The notes under the pieces were generated by a model. That model was not told the origin of the DNA and searched no databases. It worked only from the letters and a program-made list of their open reading frames with translations. A DNA stretch of 64,000 nucleotides. Origin: Terrimonas sp937888905. Its GTDB lineage: Bacteria; Bacteroidota; Bacteroidia; Chitinophagales; Chitinophagaceae. The stretch lies in contig CALATA010000022.1 in assembly GCA_937888905.1 (NCBI GenBank), positions 124,001 through 188,000 on the forward strand, in the 5' to 3' direction. The number at the start of each line of letters is the position of its first letter. Position 1 is the stretch's first letter. This document shows positions 42,137 through 49,810 of the stretch, in pieces. A program made the position numbers and the translations under genes.

Positions 42137-43102
42137 ATGAAACCGACAATTAAGCAAATTGCCTTACGAACGATTGAATTGGAATCACTTGCCATAGCAG
42201 GTCTTGCCAACTACATCAACGAAGATTTTGAGAAAGCCGTCGATACCATCAGCCGCTGCAAAGGCCGCGTGGTGTTCAGTGGTATCGGCAAGAGCGCCGT
42301 TATTGCCCAAAAGATCGTGGCCACTTTCAATTCAACAGGAACTCCTTCGATTTTTATGCATGCCGCAGATGCCATTCACGGTGATCTGGGCATCGTTCAA
42401 CAGGATGATATTGTTGTTATTATCAGTAAAAGCGGGGAAAGTCCCGAGATCAAAGTACTTGTGCCGCTGATCCGTAATTTTGGTAATACCCTGATCGCCA
42501 TTGCGGGCAATGATCAGTCGTATCTGGCCCGCAGGTCCGATATTCTGCTCAACACAACCGTTGACCAGGAAGCGTGTCCGAATAACCTCGCCCCTACATC
42601 AAGCACTACTGCTCAGCTCGTAATGGGCGATGCGCTGGCTGTTTGCCTGATGGAAGAAAAAGGCTTCCGCAGCGATGATTTTGCACGTTTCCATCCCGGT
42701 GGAGCGCTGGGCAAAAAGCTTTACCTGCGCGTTTCTGATCTTTATATCAATAATGAAAAGCCTGAGGTCACTGCCAATCAATCACTTAAAGAAGTGATAA
42801 TGGAAATGACCCGGAAACGGCTCGGCGTTACGGCCGTTACAGGCGACAACAAAGAATTGCTCGGTATCATCACCGACGGTGATCTTCGCCGGATGTTAAA
42901 AAATGATCTCACCATCAACGACAGCATCAAGGCCTCCGATATTATGACCAAAAATCCCAAAACCATTCAAGCTGATCAATTGGCGGTTGAAGCGTTGGAT
43001 CTTCTGCGCAAAAACGAAATCACTCAACTCGCTGTGGTCGACAAGGGAGTGTACCTGGGCATCATTCACCTTCACGATCTTGTTAAAGAAGGTATTATCT
43101 GA
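42137..43102 (+). CDS. kdsD: Arabinose-5-phosphate isomerase KdsD (KpsF/GutQ family)
   Basis: It converts ribulose 5-phosphate to arabinose 5-phosphate, the first step towards Kdo for lipopolysaccharide. The 321-residue protein has an N-terminal SIS sugar-isomerase domain (VVFSGIGKSAVIAQK, then ISKSGESPE and LAPTSSTTAQLVMGDALAV). A DDFARFHPGGALGKKL segment follows, which is specific to this family. Two C-terminal CBS domains complete the protein. kdsB, a later step of the same pathway, is encoded at 56204-56929. The mannose-1-phosphate guanylyltransferase gene follows 71 bases downstream. Confidence 0.93.
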   Translation: MKPTIKQIALRTIELESLAIAGLANYINEDFEKAVDTISRCKGRVVFSGIGKSAVIAQKIVATFNSTGTPSIFMHAADAIHGDLGIVQQDDIVVIISKSGESPEIKVLVPLIRNFGNTLIAIAGNDQSYLARRSDILLNTTVDQEACPNNLAPTSSTTAQLVMGDALAVCLMEEKGFRSDDFARFHPGGALGKKLYLRVSDLYINNEKPEVTANQSLKEVIMEMTRKRLGVTAVTGDNKELLGIITDGDLRRMLKNDLTINDSIKASDIMTKNPKTIQADQLAVEALDLLRKNEITQLAVVDKGVYLGIIHLHDLVKEGII

Positions 43103-43135
43103 CGTCGGCCAAACATTTACTACGTAAAAAATAGA

Positions 43136-43143
43136 TAGTTTTG
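43136..43143 (+). promoter_or_regulatory. -7 promoter motif TAGTTTTG before the mannose-1-phosphate guanylyltransferase gene
   Basis: It matches TAnnTTTG and ends 30 bases before the ATG at 43174. Confidence 0.45.
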
Positions 43144-43173
43144 CCGGTCTTAATCAAGCGTTAATCAACGTAC

Positions 43174-44256
43174 ATGAACAAACATCATTATGTAGCCATC
43201 ATGGCGGGTGGTATCGGCAGCCGTTTCTGGCCGATGAGCCGTGCCAATCATCCTAAGCAATTTCTCGATATTCTTGGAATAGGACGTACGCTGATACAGC
43301 AGACCTTTGACCGCTATAGCCAACTCGTTCCCGCAGAAAATATCTTCATCATCACCTCCAAAGAATATGTTGAGAAGGTAAAAGAACAATTGCCCGGTAT
43401 TTCCGCAGATAATATTCTTGCGGAACCTTCACGCAAGAATACAGCGCCCTGCATTGCGTACATCGCTTTCAAATTATTTCAGAAAGATCCCAATGCCTTA
43501 ATGATCGCAGCGCCCGCAGATAACCTCATTCTCGATACGCAGGCGTTTATTGAAACGGCTAACAATGCTTTCAGATTTGTAGATCATATCAATGCATTGG
43601 TAACGATCGGTATCAAACCCACTTCACCCAATACCGGTTACGGTTATATTCAGCATGAAGCACCGGAAGCCGCACCAGGTGTGCATAAGGTGAAAACGTT
43701 TACCGAAAAGCCTAACCTCGAACTCGCTAAAACCTTTGTGTCCAGCGGAGACTTTCTCTGGAATGCGGGCATCTTCACTTGGAAAGTGAAAAATGTTATC
43801 GCTGCTTTTGAAAAATATCTTCCGGAGATGTATGAAGTATTTGCTCCTGAAAAAGATAAATTCAATACACCCGAAGAAGCAGCAGCCATTGAATCCATCT
43901 ATCCGCAATGCACCAACATATCTATTGATTTTGGTATAATGGAAAAAGCGGAAAACGTATATGTGATCCCTGCTTCTTTTGCGTGGAGCGATCTGGGTAC
44001 ATGGGCCAGCGCCTGGGATAATATGGAAAAAGACTATTTCCAGAATGCCGTGGTTGGTGATCAGGTGATGGTAGTAGACGCCGGCAATTGCATGGTGCAC
44101 GTACCCGACGGTAAACTCGTTGTTCTGCAAGGCGTACAGGACTACATCATTGTAGATACCAAAGATGTGTTGCTTATTTGTAAAAAAGACAAAGAACAGG
44201 AGATCAAAGAATACGTTGCCGAGATCAAACGAAACAAAGGAGATAAATTCCTTTAA
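43174..44256 (+). CDS. manC: Mannose-1-phosphate guanylyltransferase
   Basis: It makes GDP-mannose from mannose 1-phosphate and GTP for surface polysaccharides. The 360-residue length fits the short form, which lacks the phosphomannose isomerase domain. The N-terminal nucleotidyltransferase motif is MAGGIGSRFWPMSRANHPKQ. EPSRKNTAPCIAYIA and FTEKPNLELAK are conserved substrate segments. FGIMEKAENVYVIPASFAWSDLGTW is the family signature region. It is probably co-transcribed with the exonuclease gene 9 bases downstream. Confidence 0.93.
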   Translation: MNKHHYVAIMAGGIGSRFWPMSRANHPKQFLDILGIGRTLIQQTFDRYSQLVPAENIFIITSKEYVEKVKEQLPGISADNILAEPSRKNTAPCIAYIAFKLFQKDPNALMIAAPADNLILDTQAFIETANNAFRFVDHINALVTIGIKPTSPNTGYGYIQHEAPEAAPGVHKVKTFTEKPNLELAKTFVSSGDFLWNAGIFTWKVKNVIAAFEKYLPEMYEVFAPEKDKFNTPEEAAAIESIYPQCTNISIDFGIMEKAENVYVIPASFAWSDLGTWASAWDNMEKDYFQNAVVGDQVMVVDAGNCMVHVPDGKLVVLQGVQDYIIVDTKDVLLICKKDKEQEIKEYVAEIKRNKGDKFL

Positions 44257-44265
44257 TTATAAACT

Positions 44266-44988
44266 ATGCCTTACCCTGTCAACCAGGTTCTCTTTATCGA
44301 CATAGAAACCGTACCGCAATATGCGGAATTTGAAGAGGTACCGGATGCATGGAAAGACCTCTGGCAAAAGAAAGCAGCTTCTTTACTGCGCTCGCGGGAA
44401 GATGAAACAATTGAAAGCATTTATCCGAGAGCCGGCATCTATGCAGAATTTGGAAAAATAGTCTGTATCAGTTGTGGCTTTCTGCAAGGATCAGGTGATC
44501 AACGCAAGCTTGTTATCAAATCATTATCCGGCGATAACGAACCACAACTCCTGGCCGCCTTTTCCTCCATTCTCGATAAATGGAGCCACAACAATGAAGC
44601 GCGTTATCTCTGCGCCCACAATGGAAAAGAATTTGATTTTCCTTATCTGTGCCGCCGCATGATCATCAACAATATTCCCCTTCCTTCGTTGCTGAACATT
44701 GCCGGCAAAAAGCCCTGGGAGATTACCCATCTGGATACATTGGAGCTGTGGAAATTCGGTGATTTTAAAAATTATACCTCCCTCAATCTGCTCGCCACTG
44801 CCCTGTCCATACCTACGCCCAAAGACGATATCGATGGCAGCATGGTTTGGGAAGTATATTGGAAAGAACGCAACCTCGACCGTATCGTCACCTATTGTCA
44901 GAAAGACGTGATCACCCTGGCACGTATCTTCCTGCGCCTGCAGGGCGAACCAGGCATCGACGATCAGCATGTTGAATTTAAAAACTAA
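44266..44988 (+). CDS. Predicted 3'-5' exonuclease (PolB-like, DnaQ fold)
   Basis: A 240-residue protein of the DEDD exonuclease superfamily, in the branch related to the exonuclease domain of family B polymerases (PF10108-like). The three acidic motifs are visible: FIDIETVP (Exo I), AHNGKEFDFPYLCRR (Exo II) and TYCQKDVITLARI (Exo III). No polymerase domain is attached. It lies 9 bases after the guanylyltransferase gene and 5 bases before the MmcQ/YjbR gene. The substrate is unknown. A role in DNA repair or nucleic acid turnover is likely. Confidence 0.8.
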   Translation: MPYPVNQVLFIDIETVPQYAEFEEVPDAWKDLWQKKAASLLRSREDETIESIYPRAGIYAEFGKIVCISCGFLQGSGDQRKLVIKSLSGDNEPQLLAAFSSILDKWSHNNEARYLCAHNGKEFDFPYLCRRMIINNIPLPSLLNIAGKKPWEITHLDTLELWKFGDFKNYTSLNLLATALSIPTPKDDIDGSMVWEVYWKERNLDRIVTYCQKDVITLARIFLRLQGEPGIDDQHVEFKN

Positions 44989-44993
44989 TAAAA

Positions 44994-45326
44994 ATGGATA
45001 TCGAAGTGATCAGAGATTATTGTCTCTCCAAACCGGATGCGGTAGAAACACTACCCTTCGGACCAGATACACTTGTATTCAAAGTAAACGATAAGATTTT
45101 CCTCCTGCTGCCGCTCGACTCGGATCAACCCCAATTCAATGTAAAATGTGATCCCGATCTCGCGCTCGAACTACGCGAAACCTATCATGCAGTGCAGCCG
45201 GGTTTTCACATGAATAAAAAACATTGGAACACGGTCATACTCGATGGAAGTATTCCAGCCAAACTGATCAAAGAATGGATCGACCACTCTTATGAACTCG
45301 TAGCCAAACCAAAAAAGAAAAAATAA
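44994..45326 (+). CDS. MmcQ/YjbR family protein
   Basis: A 110-residue cytoplasmic protein of the MmcQ/YjbR family, whose structure resembles a double-wing DNA-binding fold. The family pattern is seen in CLSKPDAVETLPFGPDTLVFKV, in the KCDPDLALELRETY segment and in GFHMNKKHWNTV. The C-terminus is Lys-rich. It begins 5 bases after the exonuclease gene, so the two are likely translated from one transcript. The exact role is unknown. Confidence 0.88.
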   Translation: MDIEVIRDYCLSKPDAVETLPFGPDTLVFKVNDKIFLLLPLDSDQPQFNVKCDPDLALELRETYHAVQPGFHMNKKHWNTVILDGSIPAKLIKEWIDHSYELVAKPKKKK

Positions 45327-45356
45327 GCCACCATTTTTTAACAAGCCATCACCAAC

Positions 45357-47024
45357 ATGAAGAAGTTATTTTTTGCAGCAGTTATGCTGTTGTTATCACT
45401 ATGTAGTTTCTCCCAGAATTATCAACTCATCAGCGGGGATCAAATAAAAGTAAGTAAATACTCATCCGACCTCGACATTGTAGCCAGCGACAAAACCGGT
45501 AATTATTTTGCCGAACAAAGATGGTCCTGGAACCTGAGAGCAAAACTTTACAAATTCGATAAAAACTATAACGATATTTATGAAAAAGATTACCGGAAAG
45601 AATTGCGTGGCTCCATCTTTCGTGGCTTCTACCCGATCGACGAAGAGCTGGTCATGTTTTCCACAGAGTATACCAGGAAAGAAAAAACGTTCACTTTATA
45701 TGCCCGCAAAATCAACAAGACCACTGGCGAAATAAAACAAGACGCCAAAGAGATCGGAACCTTTCCTCTGGAAGATAAACGTGATGATTTCGAAGTAAAA
45801 TTTGCACCTGTTTCCAATGGAAAAAAATTACTTTTTGCTGCCAATGCTTCCAATAAAGACAGGGTGTCTTTAGTTACCGCGGTACTGGATCCGCAACTTA
45901 AAAGAGAAGCCACGGCTACCATTGATTTTAGATTTACCCCTAAGCAATTCAGTATCCAGGATGTATTTTATACAGCCAATGAAAAGATCGTTGTACTGGG
46001 TAAAGAATCTGAAGAAACGCAGGTTGGAAAACGTAAAAGGAAACGCTGGGTATTCAAACAATATATACTGCACATTTACACAAAAGCAGGAAAAAAAGAG
46101 AAAGAAATTCCTATTACCGCCGATCAGCGTTTCGCTATTAGTGGAAAACTTATCGAGCATACAGATGGCACATTAGCTCTTGCCGGCTTTTATGCCACCG
46201 ATCCCAAGAAAAAAGATTTAAGCGGATTTTTCCTGAGTAAAATAGACACAGATAAAAACGAATTACTCCTCACCTCTTACAAAGAGATCAATGCTTCCAT
46301 GATCGGCCAGAACTATACAGAAGATGCAGATGACGACGACGAGGATAGCAAGAAGTCCAAAAAAGAAGAAAAGAAAAAGGATGATGACGACGAGGAAGAG
46401 GAAATACCAAATGATTATGTTCTCAAATCTGTACTGATCAATCCGGCAGACAACTCGATGGTTATTACTGCAGAAATATCACAGCTACATGTTTATCAAA
46501 CACAGAATAGAAGCGGTAATATGACCACATATACTACCGTTTTTAGTTATACAACAAAAGACATTTTACTTATAGGACTTAACGCCGAGGGAAAGGTTAA
46601 ATGGGTCAACAGTATTCCAAAGAAACAACAGGAAAAATACGAGAATCCCAATATCACCCGCTCAGAAGAAGATTATTTCTCCGGAAAAACTGCCCACCCT
46701 TATTTTTCCTCCTTTGCTGCCCTTATCAATAAGGATAAACTCATCATTCTGATGAATGATCACCAAAGCAATAATGTTAATCCCGAATATGGACACAAAG
46801 TAAAACGTGTGTATAATTTCAAAAAGAAAAGTAATTTTTACGGCATCAGCGTTGACCTGGTAACAGGCACCATGAAACGTAAAATGATCTACGATAATTC
46901 ATCCGATGGTATCATGATGCCAAGAAGCGCTTATATTAATGGTAGTACCATTTTAATACCAGCAACCCGGGTCAAAATGTTTGGTAAGAATGAATTGAAA
47001 ATGTCCCAACTAACAATAAAATAA
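45357..47024 (+). CDS. Exported protein of unknown function with an acidic insert
   Basis: A 555-residue protein with a signal peptide (about 1-20, ending LCSFSQ). The rest is rich in short beta strands with repeated patterns of charged turns, which suggests a beta-propeller-like fold. Residues about 320-350 form a very acidic and Lys-rich insert (DADDDDEDSKKSKKEEK, then further DDDDEEEE). I recognise no catalytic motif or named family, and no T9SS sorting domain is present. It follows the MmcQ/YjbR gene by 30 bases and is closed by a terminator. Confidence 0.7.
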   Translation: MKKLFFAAVMLLLSLCSFSQNYQLISGDQIKVSKYSSDLDIVASDKTGNYFAEQRWSWNLRAKLYKFDKNYNDIYEKDYRKELRGSIFRGFYPIDEELVMFSTEYTRKEKTFTLYARKINKTTGEIKQDAKEIGTFPLEDKRDDFEVKFAPVSNGKKLLFAANASNKDRVSLVTAVLDPQLKREATATIDFRFTPKQFSIQDVFYTANEKIVVLGKESEETQVGKRKRKRWVFKQYILHIYTKAGKKEKEIPITADQRFAISGKLIEHTDGTLALAGFYATDPKKKDLSGFFLSKIDTDKNELLLTSYKEINASMIGQNYTEDADDDDEDSKKSKKEEKKKDDDDEEEEIPNDYVLKSVLINPADNSMVITAEISQLHVYQTQNRSGNMTTYTTVFSYTTKDILLIGLNAEGKVKWVNSIPKKQQEKYENPNITRSEEDYFSGKTAHPYFSSFAALINKDKLIILMNDHQSNNVNPEYGHKVKRVYNFKKKSNFYGISVDLVTGTMKRKMIYDNSSDGIMMPRSAYINGSTILIPATRVKMFGKNELKMSQLTIK

Positions 47025-47031
47025 AACACAG

Positions 47032-47053
47032 GCCTCCTCCGGGAGGCTTTTTT
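47032..47053 (+). terminator. Rho-independent terminator after the acidic-insert protein gene
   Basis: GCCTCC (47032-47037) pairs with GGAGGC (47042-47047) over a 4-base loop and is followed by six T residues. Confidence 0.85.
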
Positions 47054-47086
47054 ATTTCATCCCATTCATCCTGTAAATTGCATATC

Positions 47087-48235
47087 ATGACAACAGGTAT
47101 ACAATCTAAACTCCCCGAAGTAGGCACTACTATCTTCACGACCATGAGCGCTCTGGCCAATGAACACAAAGCCATCAACCTCGGTCAGGGTTTCCCAGAC
47201 TATGATATGCCGGAAGAACTTATGTCATTGGTTAATAAAGCCATGCATGACGGCTTCAACCAGTATGTGCCCATGCAGGGATATCTTCCCTTGCGGGAAG
47301 CCATTTCCCAAAAAGTATCGGGTCTGTACAATGCATCCGTAAATCCGGATACGGATATCACCATCACACCCGGCGGTACCTATGCTATTTATACCGCGCT
47401 TACAACCGTATTAAAGCCCGGTGATGAAGTAATCGTATTTCAACCTTGTTACGACAGCTATATACCCAATATCGTACTCAATGGCGCCACACCGGTATTC
47501 GTCGATCTCAGCTATCCCGATTACCGCATCGACTGGAAGCAGGTGAAAAACAAGATCACACCCCATACGAGAATGATCATGTTGAACAGTCCGCATAATC
47601 CAACCGGCACAGTTCTATATCCGGAAGACCTGCAACAACTGGCTGCGATTGTACAAGACACTTCCATACTTATTCTCAGCGATGAAGTTTACGAACATCT
47701 CATTTTTGATGAAATACCACACCAAAGCGTATTGCGTATTCCCGAGTTGAGAGAGAGGAGCTTTGTTTGTTTTTCCTTCGGAAAATTATACCACTGCACC
47801 GGATGGAAATTGGGTTATTGCATAGCACCTGCTGAATTGATGACCGAGTTCAGAAAAGTTCATCAATTCAATTGTTTCAGTTGTCATTCGCCTTCACAGA
47901 TTGCGTTGGCTGCTTACCTGCAGGATCCTTCTACTTATAATTCGTTGGGAAAAATGATGCAGGGTAAACGGGATCATTTTGCGGGTCTGATGCATTCATC
48001 CAGGTTCGATCCACTGCCTTCACACGGGAGTTATTTCCAGTTGTATCGCTACAACCGTATTTCAGAAGAAAATGATGTAGAGTTTTGTAAACGTATTACC
48101 AGGGAATATGGTGTTGCAGCCATTCCTGTTTCCGTATTTTATCAACAGTCAACCGATCACGGCGTGATCAGGTTTTGCTTCGCAAAAAAAGAAACGACAT
48201 TGGAAGAAGCTGCTTCAAGACTGCAGCGCATCTGA
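47087..48235 (+). CDS. Pyridoxal-phosphate aminotransferase, methionine aminotransferase-like
   Basis: A 382-residue fold-type I aminotransferase close in pattern to YbdL-type methionine aminotransferases and kynurenine aminotransferases. The start INLGQGFPDYDMPEELM is the family N-terminal motif. LNSPHNPTGTVL and LSDEVYEHLIFD are cofactor-contact segments. The lysine that binds PLP is in FSFGKLYHCTGWKLGY. The C-terminal Arg that binds the substrate carboxylate is in VIRFCFAK. The ATG at 47087 is preferred to a TTG 9 bases upstream. Its stop codon directly abuts that of convergent nadA. Confidence 0.85.
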   Translation: MTTGIQSKLPEVGTTIFTTMSALANEHKAINLGQGFPDYDMPEELMSLVNKAMHDGFNQYVPMQGYLPLREAISQKVSGLYNASVNPDTDITITPGGTYAIYTALTTVLKPGDEVIVFQPCYDSYIPNIVLNGATPVFVDLSYPDYRIDWKQVKNKITPHTRMIMLNSPHNPTGTVLYPEDLQQLAAIVQDTSILILSDEVYEHLIFDEIPHQSVLRIPELRERSFVCFSFGKLYHCTGWKLGYCIAPAELMTEFRKVHQFNCFSCHSPSQIALAAYLQDPSTYNSLGKMMQGKRDHFAGLMHSSRFDPLPSHGSYFQLYRYNRISEENDVEFCKRITREYGVAAIPVSVFYQQSTDHGVIRFCFAKKETTLEEAASRLQRI

Positions 48236-49246
48236 TTACAACCCCGCCTTTGCACTGATCTCCAGCATACGTTCAATCGGCTTGCGTGCAGCGAGACGGA
48301 GTTCTTCTTCCATTTCAATAGCCGGTTGCTCGTATTTCATGCAGAGATAGATTTTCTCCAGGGTATTGCGCTTCATGTGCGGACAATCATTGCAGGCACA
48401 GCCATTGTCGGGAGGAGCTGGTATAAACGTTTTTCCGGGGCTTGCCTTCATCATCTGGTGCAAAATGCCTGTCTCTGTAGCTACTATATATTCCTGCGCA
48501 TCATCGGTCTGAGAATACTTCAGAATGCCTGTTGTGGATCCTACATAGTCCGCAATGCGCAGAATGGGTTCTTCACATTCGGGGTGTGCCAGCAATTTGG
48601 CCTTCGGATATTGCACTTTCAGCTTCGTTATTCTTTCCAGGCTAAAAATTTCGTGCACCATGCAGGCGCCATTCCACAGGACCATGTTGCGTCCGGTGAC
48701 TTTGTTGATGTAAGCGCCCAGGTTTTTGTCGGGTGCGAAAATGATTGGCTGGTCTTGGGGGAAACTATCCACGATGATCTTGGCATTACTGCTGGTAACG
48801 ATCACATCGCTGAGGGCTTTGATGCCGGCACTGCAGTTGATGTAACTCACCACCACGTGGTCCGGATGTTGCTCTTTGAAACGTTTGAAAAGCGGCGGCG
48901 GACAACTGTCGCTCAGGGAACATCCCGCTTTCAGGTCGGGGATCACCACTTTTTTTGTCGGGTTGAGGATCTTGGCAGTTTCAGCCATGAAGTGTACGCC
49001 GGCAAACACGATCATGTCGGCTTCTGTTTTTTCTGCCTGCTGTGCCAGACCGAGGCTGTCGCCGATGTAGTCGGCGATATCCTGGATATCCGCATCCTGG
49101 TAGTAGTGCGCGAGAACAATTGCATTTTTTTCCTTCTTCAACCGCTCTATCTCGGCAAACAGATCCAGTGTCGGATCCACTTCGAGATCCAGGAAACCTT
49201 TTTGTTCAATTTCAGCGGAAGCAGAGGCGAGCGTTTCTGTGTTCAT
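48236..49246 (-). CDS. nadA: Quinolinate synthase NadA
   Basis: A 4Fe-4S enzyme that condenses iminoaspartate with dihydroxyacetone phosphate to quinolinate in NAD synthesis. The 336-residue protein shows IVLAHYYQDADIQDIADYIG, the cluster cysteine in LKAGCSLSDSCPPP, LAHPECEEPI and the CACNDCPHMKRNTLEK region. The frame extends 27 bases upstream, but the ATG at 49246 gives a natural N-terminus. It points away from the proposed replication origin at 49320-49740. Confidence 0.95.
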   Translation of the reverse strand: MNTETLASASAEIEQKGFLDLEVDPTLDLFAEIERLKKEKNAIVLAHYYQDADIQDIADYIGDSLGLAQQAEKTEADMIVFAGVHFMAETAKILNPTKKVVIPDLKAGCSLSDSCPPPLFKRFKEQHPDHVVVSYINCSAGIKALSDVIVTSSNAKIIVDSFPQDQPIIFAPDKNLGAYINKVTGRNMVLWNGACMVHEIFSLERITKLKVQYPKAKLLAHPECEEPILRIADYVGSTTGILKYSQTDDAQEYIVATETGILHQMMKASPGKTFIPAPPDNGCACNDCPHMKRNTLEKIYLCMKYEQPAIEMEEELRLAARKPIERMLEISAKAGL

Positions 49247-49320
49247 CGTCACAATTTTTTTTCGACAGTGCAATGTTACGAACCCGGCAACCCAAAAAAC
49301 AAATTTAAAATTCGCAGGCC

Positions 49321-49380
49321 CGTAGTATTAGAACTAATAATAAGTAATAAATTATTTATATAAAAACCCTATTATTATTA
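49321..49380. other. Very AT-rich block, candidate DNA unwinding element
   Basis: In this 60-base line 51 bases are A or T, including ATTATTTATATAAAAA and ATTATTATTA. It lies in the 564-base gap between divergent nadA and the S46 peptidase gene, directly beside a cluster of DnaA-box-like sequences. That arrangement is expected at an origin where strands first open. Confidence 0.5.
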
Positions 49381-49384
49381 TGGC

Positions 49385-49737
49385 TGTGAATTAGTGGGTA
49401 ACTATTTTTTAAAAACGGTTTTCACGTTTGGAATTGTCGTTATTCACAATTTGATTTCCCTTATTAACATCCATTTATCACGACTGGTTTGAATTTGAGC
49501 CCGATTTCCACAATCGTGTGGATTAGTGGTGATGAAAACTTTCTGATCCGTTTTTGCGATGTTGAATGTGGATTGTTGTGGAATAACTGTGCGTCTTTGC
49601 ACCGCGTTATAAAAAATTAACTTTCGAAACTGTTTACATCCCACTAATCCCGTTCCATATCAACGTTTCACACAGGGTTATTCACACTTTTCCAGCTCTA
49701 TTCACAGGTCCGTGGGGAGAAATAGTTGTTATTCACC
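49385..49737. other. oriC: Cluster of DnaA-box-like sites, candidate oriC
   Basis: Two exact matches to TTATNCACA are TTATTCACA at 49440-49448 and 49678-49686. Sites with one mismatch to TTWTNCACA occur at 49385-49393 (minus), 49504-49512, 49517-49525 (minus), 49577-49585 (minus), 49698-49706 and 49729-49737. A two-mismatch site is at 49567-49575 (minus). This makes nine in about 350 bases, on both strands. The region has no gene, adjoins an AT-rich block, and lies between dnaN (9 kb to the right) and a parS cluster (16 kb to the left). The dnaA gene itself is not in the window. Confidence 0.62.
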
Positions 49738-49810
49738 GCGCTGGCTCAAACCAAAATCTACAACTGCTAAAAACTAACAAGTGCTATTTTTACGCAAAAT
49801 CTATCGCTAT

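Noticed and set aside
48326..49363. Long open frame antisense to nadA
   Set aside because: nadA has complete family motifs on the other strand; the antisense frame shows no family pattern and arises from codon bias.
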